47,101 bases of DNA, taken from a virus. Location of the stretch: the IMG/VR virus record IMGVR_UViG_3300046028_004163, positions 1 to 47,101 of that record; one strand, given 5' to 3'. Below, piece by piece: positions 1-8,221 of the stretch (position 1 is its first letter; each line of letters opens with the position of its first letter). Under the pieces are notes generated by a model. It had not been told where the DNA came from, did not search any database, and saw nothing but the letters and a program-made list of their open reading frames with translations. The position numbers and the translations under genes are program-made.

Positions 1-246
1 TCAACTATGTTATTTATCCAGCTTTACGCGGTTGCAATCATTGCCAGCTCTGCCGATCCGCGGAAACTTAAGTCGCAAGGCGCACCAAATGGTGCTAGCC
101 GGTCGTTTGAGTATGGTAAGAAAGGCGTAGATTCAATGCGTGTAAAATTGCGTGAGCTGGATACAAGCGGTTGCACTACTGCTATCGTGGGTAATTCAGC
201 GACAAATAACGCTTTTATGATGGTTTTAGATGGGGGTTGCGCTTGA
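1..246 (+). CDS. Head-tail adaptor protein, C-terminal part (joins the 46836 CDS)
   Basis: This frame is open from base 1 and stops at 244-246. It continues the frame that starts at 46836, because bases 1-118 repeat 46971-47088. Joined across the end, the protein is 126 aa. It lies just after the capsid and fibre genes and just before the lysozyme and neck genes, where siphoviruses place the small helical adaptor that docks on the portal ring. The N-terminal half is helical, which fits. The family is inferred from length, order and fold type; I recognise no catalytic motif. The apparent ATG at 7 is internal. Confidence 0.7.
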   Translation, partial: STMLFIQLYAVAIIASSADPRKLKSQGAPNGASRSFEYGKKGVDSMRVKLRELDTSGCTTAIVGNSATNNAFMMVLDGGCA

Positions 247-659
247 TGGATATTATCCAAGAATTTGAAGGCTGCAAGCTTACCGCCTATTTATGCCCTG
301 CTGGCGTATGGACGATTGGTTGGGGCAGTACTGGATTGGGTGTTAGCAAGGGTGTTGTATGGACTCAAGCAGAAGCTGACGAGCGCTATATAAAAGATAT
401 GGCAGTATTTAAGGCGGGCGTTCAAAAGCTTGTTACAGTTCCAGTCAATAAAAATCAGCTAGAAGCACTTACTAGCTTTGCATATAACCTAGGCATTGGC
501 GCGCTAAAGGGATCTACTCTGCTAAAGTTTCTGAATGATGGCAACTATCAAGCAGCCGCTAATCAGTTTTTAAGATGGGACAAGGCCAATGGTAAAGTTT
601 TAGCCGGTTTAGCGCGTCGTCGCGCTGCTGAGCGTAATCTATTCTTAAAGGCCGTTTAA
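246..659 (+). CDS. Phage lysozyme (endolysin), GH24 / T4-P22 type
   Basis: The 137-aa protein cleaves the glycan strands of peptidoglycan at lysis. The catalytic triad is in canonical spacing: Glu8 in EFEGCKLTAY, Cys17 in the Asp/Cys position, and Thr23 in VWTIGWG. The C-terminal LARRRAAERNLF motif is typical of the family. I chose ATG 246, which overlaps the upstream stop as TGATG and has GGGGG at 232-236, over a TTG at 237. There is no signal peptide or SAR segment, so release needs a holin. The position inside the neck cluster is unusual, since holin candidates and spanins lie at 27-31 kb. Confidence 0.95.
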   Translation: MDIIQEFEGCKLTAYLCPAGVWTIGWGSTGLGVSKGVVWTQAEADERYIKDMAVFKAGVQKLVTVPVNKNQLEALTSFAYNLGIGALKGSTLLKFLNDGNYQAAANQFLRWDKANGKVLAGLARRRAAERNLFLKAV

Positions 660-660
660 T

Positions 661-1005
661 ATGTCATCAGTCGCAAATTGGGCCAACACCGGCAAAGCAA
701 CTATCTGGCGCTGCACTGGAACAGATGACTGGACTCACGTAAAAACATTTGCGCAGCCGGTTATTATTGCCGTGAGCTATGCCGTAAAAAACGAACGCAT
801 GACAATGGCTAATGGTCAGGAATTTGTGTCTACTATGAAGTTCTGGACTGAGTATAGTTTGGCTGGGCAGGGCGACTATTTAGCTGTGGGTGAATTTACT
901 TCTATTTACAATCCGTTACTTGTTGATTCTTCAGAAATTAAAGCAGTATTGCGCGACCAAGATGTATTTGAGAATATCGCAGACGATTACACACTGGTTA
1001 CGTGA
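661..1005 (+). CDS. Putative head-closure / neck protein
   Basis: 114 aa, beginning one base after the lysozyme stop and overlapping the next gene as TGATG. It is predicted mostly beta-stranded, with the motif MKFWTEYSLAGQGDYLAVGEF. Siphoviruses keep a small beta-rich head-closure protein between adaptor and tail-completion genes, and this is the only candidate for it here. The role is inferred from gene order and fold class; the sequence itself is not one I recognise with certainty. Confidence 0.6.
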   Translation: MSSVANWANTGKATIWRCTGTDDWTHVKTFAQPVIIAVSYAVKNERMTMANGQEFVSTMKFWTEYSLAGQGDYLAVGEFTSIYNPLLVDSSEIKAVLRDQDVFENIADDYTLVT

Positions 1006-1364
1006 TGGCTAACAATAAGGTCACAGTTAGAAACAATATCGGCAGCTTCGTTACTAGGCAAGAAAGAAAAATGCTTGGAACCATGCATAAGATACTTATA
1101 CTTGGTGGAAGTCATGCGGCGTTACTAACTCCAATCGGTGATACGTCTAACTTGATTAATTCTGTATATCGTGAAGTTGAAAATACAGGATCATCTGTTG
1201 TTGGTAGGCTTGGCTACACTGCAAACTATGCAAAATACGTTCACGATCCAAACATAAAACAAAAGTTTAAACGTGCTACTGCAAAGAAAGAATTTCTAAG
1301 GCTTGGTTTTGAAGAAGCTAAGCCACTTATTGATGCGATTGTTGAGAAGGATCTTGCGGTATGA
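1005..1364 (+). CDS. Neck / tail-completion protein (HK97 gp10-like)
   Basis: 119 aa. The phrase GYTANYAKYVHDPNIKQKF, followed by a helical C-terminus, is the hallmark of HK97 gp10-like tail completion proteins that sit between head connector and tail terminator. ATG 1005 is used rather than the in-frame GTG 1002 because it overlaps the previous stop as TGATG. The downstream gene overlaps its stop as ATGA, so the neck genes look translationally coupled. Confidence 0.7.
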   Translation: MANNKVTVRNNIGSFVTRQERKMLGTMHKILILGGSHAALLTPIGDTSNLINSVYREVENTGSSVVGRLGYTANYAKYVHDPNIKQKFKRATAKKEFLRLGFEEAKPLIDAIVEKDLAV

Positions 1365-1723
1365 CACCATCAGAAGACCTCAAAAATTATCTTGAATCCA
1401 CCGGACTATCCACTGGGTTTCGTGTGCAATTCGGCATGTATGAAGCAGACAAGGCTACTGATAAATATCTGGTCATTCGGCCGCAAAACGGTGGTAATGC
1501 AGAGTTAATTCGCTATCCGTATCACAGCATTATTCTAGCAGGTGAAGTAAATTCGTCAAGATTTGCTTTACTTAGTAAAGCTAATGCTATAATAGAAGCT
1601 ATGCGTTCAAACAACCATAGTTCTGGACGGATATTTAACATGCAGTCGAGCGAGCCAGTATTTTTCCAGACGGATGACATGCGGCCCGTATTTGAGCTGT
1701 CCATTGAAATGCTATACAGTTAA
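1361..1723 (+). CDS. Tail terminator protein (lambda gpU-like)
   Basis: 120 aa with a mixed alpha/beta pattern. It sits exactly between the gp10-like completion gene and the tail tube gene, the usual place of the terminator that caps the tail tube and joins it to the head. It overlaps the upstream stop by 4 bases (ATGA) and has a purine-rich GAGAAGGA site. The assignment rests on order, size and fold; no active site is expected. A TGCTATAAT extended -10 match lies inside it at 1585-1593 and could serve the tube gene. Confidence 0.65.
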   Translation: MTPSEDLKNYLESTGLSTGFRVQFGMYEADKATDKYLVIRPQNGGNAELIRYPYHSIILAGEVNSSRFALLSKANAIIEAMRSNNHSSGRIFNMQSSEPVFFQTDDMRPVFELSIEMLYS

Positions 1724-1736
1724 AAAGGATTTTTTT

Positions 1737-2186
1737 ATGTCAGCAATGGTAGGGCGCGATACGCTTATCGAATTCGCAATTGCACCTGAAACGGCGCTAG
1801 TCAACAGTTTGGTGTGGAAGTCTCTAGGTATGATGCGGTCTAAGTCGCTATCTGACAAATGGGAAACGATTGACACTACGGCAGATAAATCACCAGACTT
1901 TACTAAGACAAGCTTAGTGTCATTTAAGGCCGTTTCATTTAGTGGTGATGGCGTTACATACACAGAAGACTCATATAATCAAGATGAATTTTCATCTAAT
2001 GTATGTACAATCCCGGCAATTAAATCAAACGCCGCTAAGGTTTGGCTGCGTATTTCTAATGCAAACAAAGTACGCACTGGCCCATTTATCGTTACTGAAT
2101 GGTCTGAAGAAATGCCTTATGATGGCGCTTGCACATGGTCTATCAGTGCAGAATCTAATGGTCAAGTTACCGTACAATTACTATAA
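1737..2186 (+). CDS. Major tail tube protein
   Basis: 149 aa. ATG 1737 is chosen because it has AAGGA at 1725-1729, whereas the longer frame back to 1674 lies inside the terminator gene. The sequence begins GRDTLIEFAI and is rich in beta strands and aromatic residues, as in TP901-1 / Phage_tail_2 type tube proteins that polymerise into hexameric rings around the tape measure. It is the first of the major tail structural genes and its own gap and SD suit high expression. Confidence 0.8.
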   Translation: MSAMVGRDTLIEFAIAPETALVNSLVWKSLGMMRSKSLSDKWETIDTTADKSPDFTKTSLVSFKAVSFSGDGVTYTEDSYNQDEFSSNVCTIPAIKSNAAKVWLRISNANKVRTGPFIVTEWSEEMPYDGACTWSISAESNGQVTVQLL

Positions 2187-2195
2187 GGAATAATT

Positions 2196-2546
2196 ATGGC
2201 CGCTATTACAGCTATTTCAGCAAATAATTTAACCGATTTTATTGATGCACCAGAAACAACACTGACTGCATCGGATACAATCATTTTTAACAGCACGAAA
2301 GTGCAAATCTTGCTAGTAACCAACACAACGGCGGCCGCATTATCACTAAAGATTGATGGTGATGCTGGTACTACCGTTCATGTCCCTGGTATTGGCACTA
2401 TCGACGTGTCAGTCGGTAAAACCATCGTAGTGCCAGCAACAACGGGTAGCAAATTGATCACCCTGTCAACTATTTCTGCATACTGCCAAGGTGTAGTCAC
2501 ACTTAGCGGCGCGTCAGGGGCTAAAGTTCGGTTGATTGAGTTGTAA
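2196..2546 (+). CDS. Small beta-rich tail protein, possible tube decoration
   Basis: 116 aa, with AAGGAA at 2184-2189. It is made of short Thr/Val/Ala/Gly-rich strands (KVQILLVTNTTAAALSLKI, HVPGIGTIDVSVGKTIVV), the texture of a beta-sandwich such as an Ig-like or head/tail decoration domain. It directly follows the tube gene and ends at a terminator, so it probably decorates or completes the tail tube. I do not recognise a specific family. Confidence 0.5.
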   Translation: MAAITAISANNLTDFIDAPETTLTASDTIIFNSTKVQILLVTNTTAAALSLKIDGDAGTTVHVPGIGTIDVSVGKTIVVPATTGSKLITLSTISAYCQGVVTLSGASGAKVRLIEL

Positions 2547-2550
2547 AAAT

Positions 2551-2579
2551 AAAACCCCTCTTTTTAAAGAGGGTTTTTT
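2551..2579. terminator. Bidirectional rho-independent terminator
   Basis: AAACCCCTCTTT pairs with AAAGAGGGTTT (one bulged C), followed by a run of T on the + strand and by A-rich sequence that gives a T-run on the - strand. It ends the tail tube operon and the convergent exonuclease gene. Confidence 0.85.
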
Positions 2580-2580
2580 G

Positions 2581-3147
2581 TTAGATAATCAAAGAATTCC
2601 AAGCCGCCGACGTGCACTTTATCTGATGTTTGCAGTCATCAATAGCATTATGTCGAATTCCTTGAAAAACTTCATCTCTAAAGTCATAGCCTGTTTTTTG
2701 CTTTGCAATATATTGCAATGTTCGATAGTCCATATCTTCATTGTATTTAATTGGGTCATCAAGCCCGCATGCTTTATATGCGCTTAACAGCCATACGTTA
2801 TCGCAACGAATTCCATTCCCCCATAAAAATACTTTCCCGCTGCAGTCGCGTCTAACGGTCGCTACATACTCGGTAAAAAGCTCAAGCGCATACCTTAGAT
2901 CGTATTTTATTTTTGATCCAAAAACAGCATTTTTTGCTGCTCGTGACTGCTCTGCCCACCAATCAATCGTGGATTGATCTACGGTAAGGCCGTATTGATA
3001 GTAGTTACGATGCTCAATATGAACATTAAATTCTGACTTTGATAATCCAGTTGAAATATCGAATTCAACAGCAGAAATCTGAGCAATGACAGGGTTAATC
3101 CTGTTTCCTAGTGTTTCAAGGTCTAGCATTATGAATCTATCCTGCAT
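2581..3147 (-). CDS. 3'-5' exonuclease, DEDDh family (DUF5051 / Rv2179c-like)
   Basis: 188 aa. Exo I is FIMLDLETLG (Asp9 and Glu11), Exo II lies around FLWGNGIRCDNVWLL, and Exo III is HNAIDDCKHQ with the DEDDh His and Asp. These are the metal-binding residues of RNase T/DnaQ-type nucleases, and the length fits the phage Rv2179c-like group. AGGAG lies just upstream of ATG 3147. The gene sits backwards inside the tail module with its own promoter (TTGACA, 17 bp, CATAGT), so it is probably an accessory gene expressed apart from the late transcripts. Substrate (RNA or DNA) cannot be told. Confidence 0.85.
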   Translation of the reverse strand: MQDRFIMLDLETLGNRINPVIAQISAVEFDISTGLSKSEFNVHIEHRNYYQYGLTVDQSTIDWWAEQSRAAKNAVFGSKIKYDLRYALELFTEYVATVRRDCSGKVFLWGNGIRCDNVWLLSAYKACGLDDPIKYNEDMDYRTLQYIAKQKTGYDFRDEVFQGIRHNAIDDCKHQIKCTSAAWNSLII

Positions 3148-3174
3148 TTTTCTTGCTCCTAGTTAATGTACATT

Positions 3175-3203
3175 ACTATGCGTCATTAATTATCTACTGT
3201 CAA
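3175..3203 (-). promoter_or_regulatory. Sigma70 promoter for the exonuclease gene
   Basis: On the - strand, TTGACA (3203-3198), 17-bp spacer, CATAGT (3180-3175), 28 bp ahead of the ATG. It overlaps back-to-back with the rightward extended -10 promoter at 3204-3212, so the two probably compete. Confidence 0.7.
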
Positions 3204-3212
3204 TGCTATAAT
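3204..3212 (+). promoter_or_regulatory. Extended -10 late promoter for tail chaperone/tape measure block
   Basis: TGCTATAAT with no good -35, 24 bp before ATG 3236. It matches the TGnTATAAT class found ahead of the other late blocks (32711, 35852, 38634, 44347, 46806). Confidence 0.7.
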
Positions 3213-3235
3213 ACAAAAATATTCTAGGGGCGAGC

Positions 3236-3820
3236 ATGCAAGCATTGACAGAGATTGGCCAGATAGGCGTAACGGATGATGAAGGTAACTATTTTTTATT
3301 CAATCCTTCTTTTGAAAATATCGCTAAAATTGGCAATCCAAAAGAGATTGTCCAATATTTCCACTGGCTACATAACGAGCGTATGTGTTTGTTGGCTGCT
3401 ATGCGCGTTATGAGGGTTTGCTTAGAGCACGATGTTTATAGTGACAAATTAATCGGTTGGATTGATGGAGACAAGGATAGTAAAACTTTTGACAAGAGGA
3501 TAGATGGATCTATCCCTGATGGTGAACTCATCATACTGGCCCGCTCTTTGATGACTGATGGAATTGCCGGGCGAGCTAAGCCAACTGGTAAATCAGGAGA
3601 AGGTAAATACAGCGATTCATTCGACGCTAGCGAGTTTGTAGACGCTGCTATGGTACACTTAGGCACCAGCGCTGCTGATGCTTGGCGATTGACTATGACT
3701 CAATTTCAGCGACAAATTGAAATGAAATTCCCTGCTAAAAACAAAGTCGATATGACAGAAGATCAATATAAGAAAGCCAAAGCTGAGTTGATGGCTAAAC
3801 GAGAAAGGGCAGGGCTATGA
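3236..3820 (+). CDS. Putative tail assembly chaperone (DUF6246-like)
   Basis: 194 aa, directly upstream of and overlapping the tape measure gene (ATGA), where tail assembly chaperones are encoded. The mostly helical protein with the motif VQYFHWLHNERMCLLAAMRVMRVCLEHDV and a C-terminal KMTEDQYKKAKAELMAKRER-like helix resembles DUF6246 proteins, always found beside tape measure genes. Expected role: bind the tape measure during tail assembly. No obvious second reading frame or slippery heptamer for a G/GT-type frameshift was seen at its end. Confidence 0.65.
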   Translation: MQALTEIGQIGVTDDEGNYFLFNPSFENIAKIGNPKEIVQYFHWLHNERMCLLAAMRVMRVCLEHDVYSDKLIGWIDGDKDSKTFDKRIDGSIPDGELIILARSLMTDGIAGRAKPTGKSGEGKYSDSFDASEFVDAAMVHLGTSAADAWRLTMTQFQRQIEMKFPAKNKVDMTEDQYKKAKAELMAKRERAGL

Positions 3821-6363
3821 GCGAAAACGTTGGTGGGATTGAGTATGATGTAGGCTTTGATCTGTCTAAGTTATTGGCTGGTGAACGTCAAATTAATTCA
3901 ACAATTAATAACGTCACAAACAATTTTAGCAAAATAGAGTCAGCAGTGAAGCCATTAGCTGGCTTGATCTCTGCTGCATTCGCGACAGCGGCACTAACTG
4001 CTTTTATTAAAGAAGTAGCAACTGTTCAGCGCCAATTTGACATTATCAATGCGGGTCTTGTCACTGCCACTGGCTCCACACTAGAGGCAGCAAAAGCGTT
4101 TAAGGTTTTGCAGGATTTTGCTGCAACTACACCCTATGACTTACAGCAAGTAACAAAGGCTTTTAATCAGCTTGTTAACTTAGGGTTAACGCCGTCTGAG
4201 CGCGCGTTAACTAGCTACGGGAACACTGCTTCGGCAATGGGTAAAGACCTAAGCCAAATGGTTGAAGCGGTGGCAGACGCGGCTACTGGAGAATTTGAGC
4301 GACTAAAAGAATTTGGTATCAAATCAAAGGCAGAAGGCGACAAAGTTTCTTTTACATTCCAAAATGTAAAAACAACCGTTGGTAATAACGCGCGAGAGAT
4401 TGAAGAATATCTAACAAAGTTAGGAGAAAACAAGTTTGCTGGTGCAATGGAGCAACGCGCAGCTACGCTTGATGGTGCTATTTCTAATCTGGCTGATACA
4501 TGGGGAATGTTGTTCCTAACTATTTCTCAGTCTGGAATTGGAGATGAAATATCTAGTATGGTTCGCGTTGCTATCAATGTTTTAGGTAATTTACAACAAA
4601 CAATTGAAAATGAAACAACTCAGTCAGTGGTTGGTTTAGATAAAGAATCTGAGGCACTAAAACGTAATAACAACATCGCCAAATGGTCGGCGCAGACTAT
4701 CGAATCATTAGCTGGTTTTGCTGATGCAATTCAGGTTGTATGGGAAACAATCAGCGTTTTAGGCCGCAATTTAGCCTTTGTGTTTCAAGGCATTGGCTCT
4801 GAAATAGGCGGCATTGGCGCGCAAGCGTCGGCATTGGCTCGTGGTGATTTAGCTGGTGCAATCGCTATTGGTGACGAGATGAAGTCATCAGCAGCTGCTA
4901 GACGTGCTGAATTAGATGCTGCCGACGCTAAGACTTTAGCAGCAAAGGAAAGCTGGGGCGATAAGATGCTAGCCACCGCCAAACGCATTAGAGAAGAAGA
5001 ATCTAAACCAACAGACACTACTGATCGTCTGGCGCAATATGGGAAAGGCGGCAAGGTAGATAAAGGCCCAGATAAGAACGCAGAAGCTGAGGCTAAGAAA
5101 CTAGCAATGCAGCAAGAAAAAGGCTACCAAGAGTTGTTACGCCTGCGATCCGCTGCTGCTACTGGCTTAGCAAAGATTGACGCGCAAGAGTTAGACGAAC
5201 TGGATAAAATAAATAAGCTTAAATTTAAGAATACTGAGCAATACGAAGAAGCAAAGTTTCTTGTTGCTCAAAAATACGCGCAAGATCGTGTTGCATTTCT
5301 TGAATCTGAATCAGATAAGGAAGTGGCCATTCAAGAGAAAGTGCAAGCGGCCAATCTTGAAGCGCGAAACAAGACGATCGATGTTACAACAAAGTTCCGT
5401 GGTCTTGATCCGGTAACCGCCCTTGAAGATGAATATAAAGCAAAGCTTGAAATTGTAAATCAGTATGAAGCAGAAATGGCGGCGGCTGGGGTTAATGCAT
5501 CAGCAGAGGCAACAGCAACAAAATTACAGATCGAAACAGATTACAACGTTGCAAAACAAGATTTAGCTATTCAAACATGGGCAAAGCAAAGCGAGATCAA
5601 CCAATTTACGCTGGATGCATTAGATGCATTCGGCTCTGCTTCTTCATCAGCTATTGAGGGGCTTTTAACTGGCACTATGAGCGCGCAAGATGCTATGCGC
5701 AGTCTTGCATCATCCATACTTAATGAGGCTGTTGGCGCGCTTGTACAGGTGGGCGTTCAATATGCAAAAAATCAGATCATTCAGCAAACGGCAGATCAAG
5801 CGGTTGCGGCCACCAAGCTTGCCGCGATAGCCACCACGACCACGGCGCAAGTTGCATCTACCGGTACAATGGCCGCAACATCAACAGCAGCAGCGGGAGC
5901 TGTCGCGGCAGCTGCGGCCCCTGCGGCAGGGTTAATGTCTATTGCTACACTTGGTAAGGCTGCTGTGATTGGCGGCTCGGCATTGATCGGTACAATGGCA
6001 CTAGCAAAATCATTTGGAGGCGGTCGTAGGTACGGCGGTGCGGTTAATTCAGATAGTATGTATAGAGTAAACGAATCCGGTGCTCCTGAAATGTTTACAG
6101 CAAACAATGGAGCTCAGTACATGATGCCTACGTCAAACGGTAACGTAACACCCGCCAATCAGGTCGGTGGCGGTGGTGGCGTTACAATCAACATTAGCAA
6201 CTATGCCGGCGCAGATATCCAAACAACAACCTCACCAAATGGTAAAATGATTGAAATAGCGGTACGTCAAGCAGTTCAGGCCGTTGGTGATGGGCTTAGG
6301 TCAAATACTGGCCCAGCATGGGATGGCTTAAAAGCCGGTTCAAACGCACAGAGTAAACTATGA
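3817..6363 (+). CDS. Tail tape measure protein
   Basis: 848 aa. The N-terminus (about residues 60-200) carries the tape-measure domain, with phrases such as FIKEVATVQRQFDIINAG and DFAATTPYDLQQVTKAFNQLVNLG. The middle (about 420-600) is charged and coiled-coil, and Ala/Gly-rich hydrophobic stretches (about 655-735) could insert in the membrane during DNA ejection. At about 0.15 nm per residue the tail would be near 125 nm. It fixes tail length by scaffolding the tube. It overlaps both neighbours as ATGA. Confidence 0.95.
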   Translation: MSENVGGIEYDVGFDLSKLLAGERQINSTINNVTNNFSKIESAVKPLAGLISAAFATAALTAFIKEVATVQRQFDIINAGLVTATGSTLEAAKAFKVLQDFAATTPYDLQQVTKAFNQLVNLGLTPSERALTSYGNTASAMGKDLSQMVEAVADAATGEFERLKEFGIKSKAEGDKVSFTFQNVKTTVGNNAREIEEYLTKLGENKFAGAMEQRAATLDGAISNLADTWGMLFLTISQSGIGDEISSMVRVAINVLGNLQQTIENETTQSVVGLDKESEALKRNNNIAKWSAQTIESLAGFADAIQVVWETISVLGRNLAFVFQGIGSEIGGIGAQASALARGDLAGAIAIGDEMKSSAAARRAELDAADAKTLAAKESWGDKMLATAKRIREEESKPTDTTDRLAQYGKGGKVDKGPDKNAEAEAKKLAMQQEKGYQELLRLRSAAATGLAKIDAQELDELDKINKLKFKNTEQYEEAKFLVAQKYAQDRVAFLESESDKEVAIQEKVQAANLEARNKTIDVTTKFRGLDPVTALEDEYKAKLEIVNQYEAEMAAAGVNASAEATATKLQIETDYNVAKQDLAIQTWAKQSEINQFTLDALDAFGSASSSAIEGLLTGTMSAQDAMRSLASSILNEAVGALVQVGVQYAKNQIIQQTADQAVAATKLAAIATTTTAQVASTGTMAATSTAAAGAVAAAAAPAAGLMSIATLGKAAVIGGSALIGTMALAKSFGGGRRYGGAVNSDSMYRVNESGAPEMFTANNGAQYMMPTSNGNVTPANQVGGGGGVTINISNYAGADIQTTTSPNGKMIEIAVRQAVQAVGDGLRSNTGPAWDGLKAGSNAQSKL

Positions 6364-7742
6364 CAATTATTGCTTATCCAGTTGGTTTGCCAACGTTCTT
6401 ATTTGCTGGTAAATCACGCACCCAGCCCGCGCAATTTACAGAATCAAACCCTAGGCGCGGGCCTGCATACACTCAAAAAATTGGCTCAGATATGCCTGTT
6501 TTTTGGGATGTTACTTTTAGATTTAATGAGGATGATGCGCAGCGGTTTCAGTTATGGGTGAAGCTATCAAAATATCTCGATAATGGCCTGAATGAATTCA
6601 TTCTACCCATCAAGACAGAATTTGGCCTTGTAGATCACACATGCCGATTTTTATCTACTGGCTTCTTGGATGCAAAGCAAGATAGCCAAACATCATTCAC
6701 ATATAACGCCACTATCATGGCGCGTAAATTGGTCGTTCCTAAAGAATATCTCGATAATGGTGATTTTATTGTTACGCTGCCAGATTGGAAGAACTACGCC
6801 AGTCTGCTGGATATTGCTATCAATCAAGAATGGCCGACTGTTGAATATGTGGATATTGTTAAAGATGGTGTGCTGCATGAAAAAGCCGTCTTTACTCGTG
6901 CAAGCGGTGGTACTACTGAAATTACACAAGGGGTATTTACACAAGCCGGTGTTAATGAGCCGCGCTATAGATGGTCGTATGGATATAAAGAGCTACTGAT
7001 TGAAGAGGCCAGAACCAACCTTGTATTCCCTTCTGCTGTTGGTGTTACGCAGACTAGGACGGTAACAGCTACCGCGCATACATTGTCATTCTATGGTACA
7101 GGTACAATCTCATTGTCTGGATCAAGTGTAGGATCTTTAGTTGGCACTGGCGCAAATAACCTTGTGTCGCTAACATTCACGCCTAGCGCTGGCAGTTTGA
7201 CATTAACAGTCACAGGTTCGGTTACTGAATGGAATCTAGAAGCTGGGGCGTTTTATACGTCTAGGATTGTTACTACATCGGCGGCGGTTACTCGGGCAAA
7301 GGATGTTGCGAAAATAAAAAATTCAGATTTCTTATTAAACGTAAACAATGGATCATTTTATTGTGTTTTTTCTGTAGTAGATACTCCTAGTCTAAAGACT
7401 ATTTTAGGAGCTGGAGGATCACTAAGCTTTTGGTATTTATTTGGAAATGAACGAGCAAGATACACGGATGATTTGGGAGCTACCTCAACAATAGAGACAT
7501 CAAACAGCGCATTTTTAGACAAAAAAAATAGTTCATGCATATCATATGATCAAAATGGTATTTTGATGGTTCTAAATGGTGGATCAGTAGTACAAGGAAG
7601 TAAGTTATTTCTATTCTCTGATGATTTTATTTCAATAGGTTCGATGAATTCTGGACAATCAGCACTAAATAACGGCATATCAACCCTACGTTACTACACA
7701 AGAAAACTATCTGCTTCTGAAATTCAGGCGCTTACATCATGA
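6360..7742 (+). CDS. Distal tail protein with C-terminal LamG/concanavalin-like domain
   Basis: 460 aa. Residues 1-130 look like a minor tail (gpM/Dit-like) domain that caps the tube. After a linker, the phrase LLIEEARTNLVFPS starts a region of beta strands (about 210-460) with WNLEAGAFYTSRIVTT and the closing GISTLRYYTRKLSASEIQAL, typical of LamG/concanavalin-type carbohydrate-binding modules. The fusion suggests an evolved Dit that binds a surface glycan next to the tail tip. Overlaps of 4 bases on both sides point to a tail-tip operon. Confidence 0.75.
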   Translation: MTIIAYPVGLPTFLFAGKSRTQPAQFTESNPRRGPAYTQKIGSDMPVFWDVTFRFNEDDAQRFQLWVKLSKYLDNGLNEFILPIKTEFGLVDHTCRFLSTGFLDAKQDSQTSFTYNATIMARKLVVPKEYLDNGDFIVTLPDWKNYASLLDIAINQEWPTVEYVDIVKDGVLHEKAVFTRASGGTTEITQGVFTQAGVNEPRYRWSYGYKELLIEEARTNLVFPSAVGVTQTRTVTATAHTLSFYGTGTISLSGSSVGSLVGTGANNLVSLTFTPSAGSLTLTVTGSVTEWNLEAGAFYTSRIVTTSAAVTRAKDVAKIKNSDFLLNVNNGSFYCVFSVVDTPSLKTILGAGGSLSFWYLFGNERARYTDDLGATSTIETSNSAFLDKKNSSCISYDQNGILMVLNGGSVVQGSKLFLFSDDFISIGSMNSGQSALNNGISTLRYYTRKLSASEIQALTS

Positions 7743-8221
7743 ACAAGAAAGAGTTCTGGACAACAAAGATAAATAGACCTGAATATTTCACGGTGGCTTT
7801 CTATCACCCTGATTTTGGATATTACCGCTTAGTAGACCATCAATTTAACACGGTAAATTTGGGTGGTAACGATTACACCCCTTGCAGCATGAAAATTAAC
7901 CCGCCGGATATAAGCAAAGATCCGGTTAGCTCGTTCTCTGTGTCATTCTCGCGTTACGTAGTAGGGAGGGAGTTAAAACAGGCATTAAATAAGGTTTCTA
8001 CTGCGGGTAAATTCATTCCCATCAAGGCCACATATACCCATTGGATAGGATCATCTATTGATGATATTGCTTTCAGTATTGATCTTTGGGTTTCTGATAA
8101 AGGCGGAATTGTGTTCAGCAAAGAGTCGGTAACCATTAAGGCATCAGACGACAATCCTATGCGGCTTGATATCTCCTCTATTTTCACAATCGAGGACTTT
8201 ACAGGTCTTGAATTGACATGA
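7739..8221 (+). CDS. Minor tail protein (DUF1833 / gpL-like)
   Basis: 160 aa. It lies between the Dit-like gene and an NlpC/P60 gene, the place of lambda gpL. The motif GNDYTPCSMKINPPDISKDPVSSFSVSFSR is characteristic of DUF1833 minor tail proteins that build the baseplate hub region. Four-base overlaps on both sides. Confidence 0.75.
   Translation: MNKKEFWTTKINRPEYFTVAFYHPDFGYYRLVDHQFNTVNLGGNDYTPCSMKINPPDISKDPVSSFSVSFSRYVVGRELKQALNKVSTAGKFIPIKATYTHWIGSSIDDIAFSIDLWVSDKGGIVFSKESVTIKASDDNPMRLDISSIFTIEDFTGLELT

Noticed and set aside
1-118. Long terminal repeats of a mobile element
   Set aside because: The repeat only joins a gene split over the ends, the expected product of a circular or permuted assembly.
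1585-1593. Late promoter for the tail tube gene inside the terminator gene
   Set aside because: A good TGCTATAAT match but inside a gene, with no preceding terminator; kept only as a possibility.
1674-1736. Longer N-terminus of the tail tube protein
   Set aside because: Lies inside the terminator gene and lacks an SD; ATG 1737 has AAGGA.
5796-6107. Leftward 103-aa ORF inside the tape measure gene
   Set aside because: Alanine-rich shadow of the tape measure helix; no SD.
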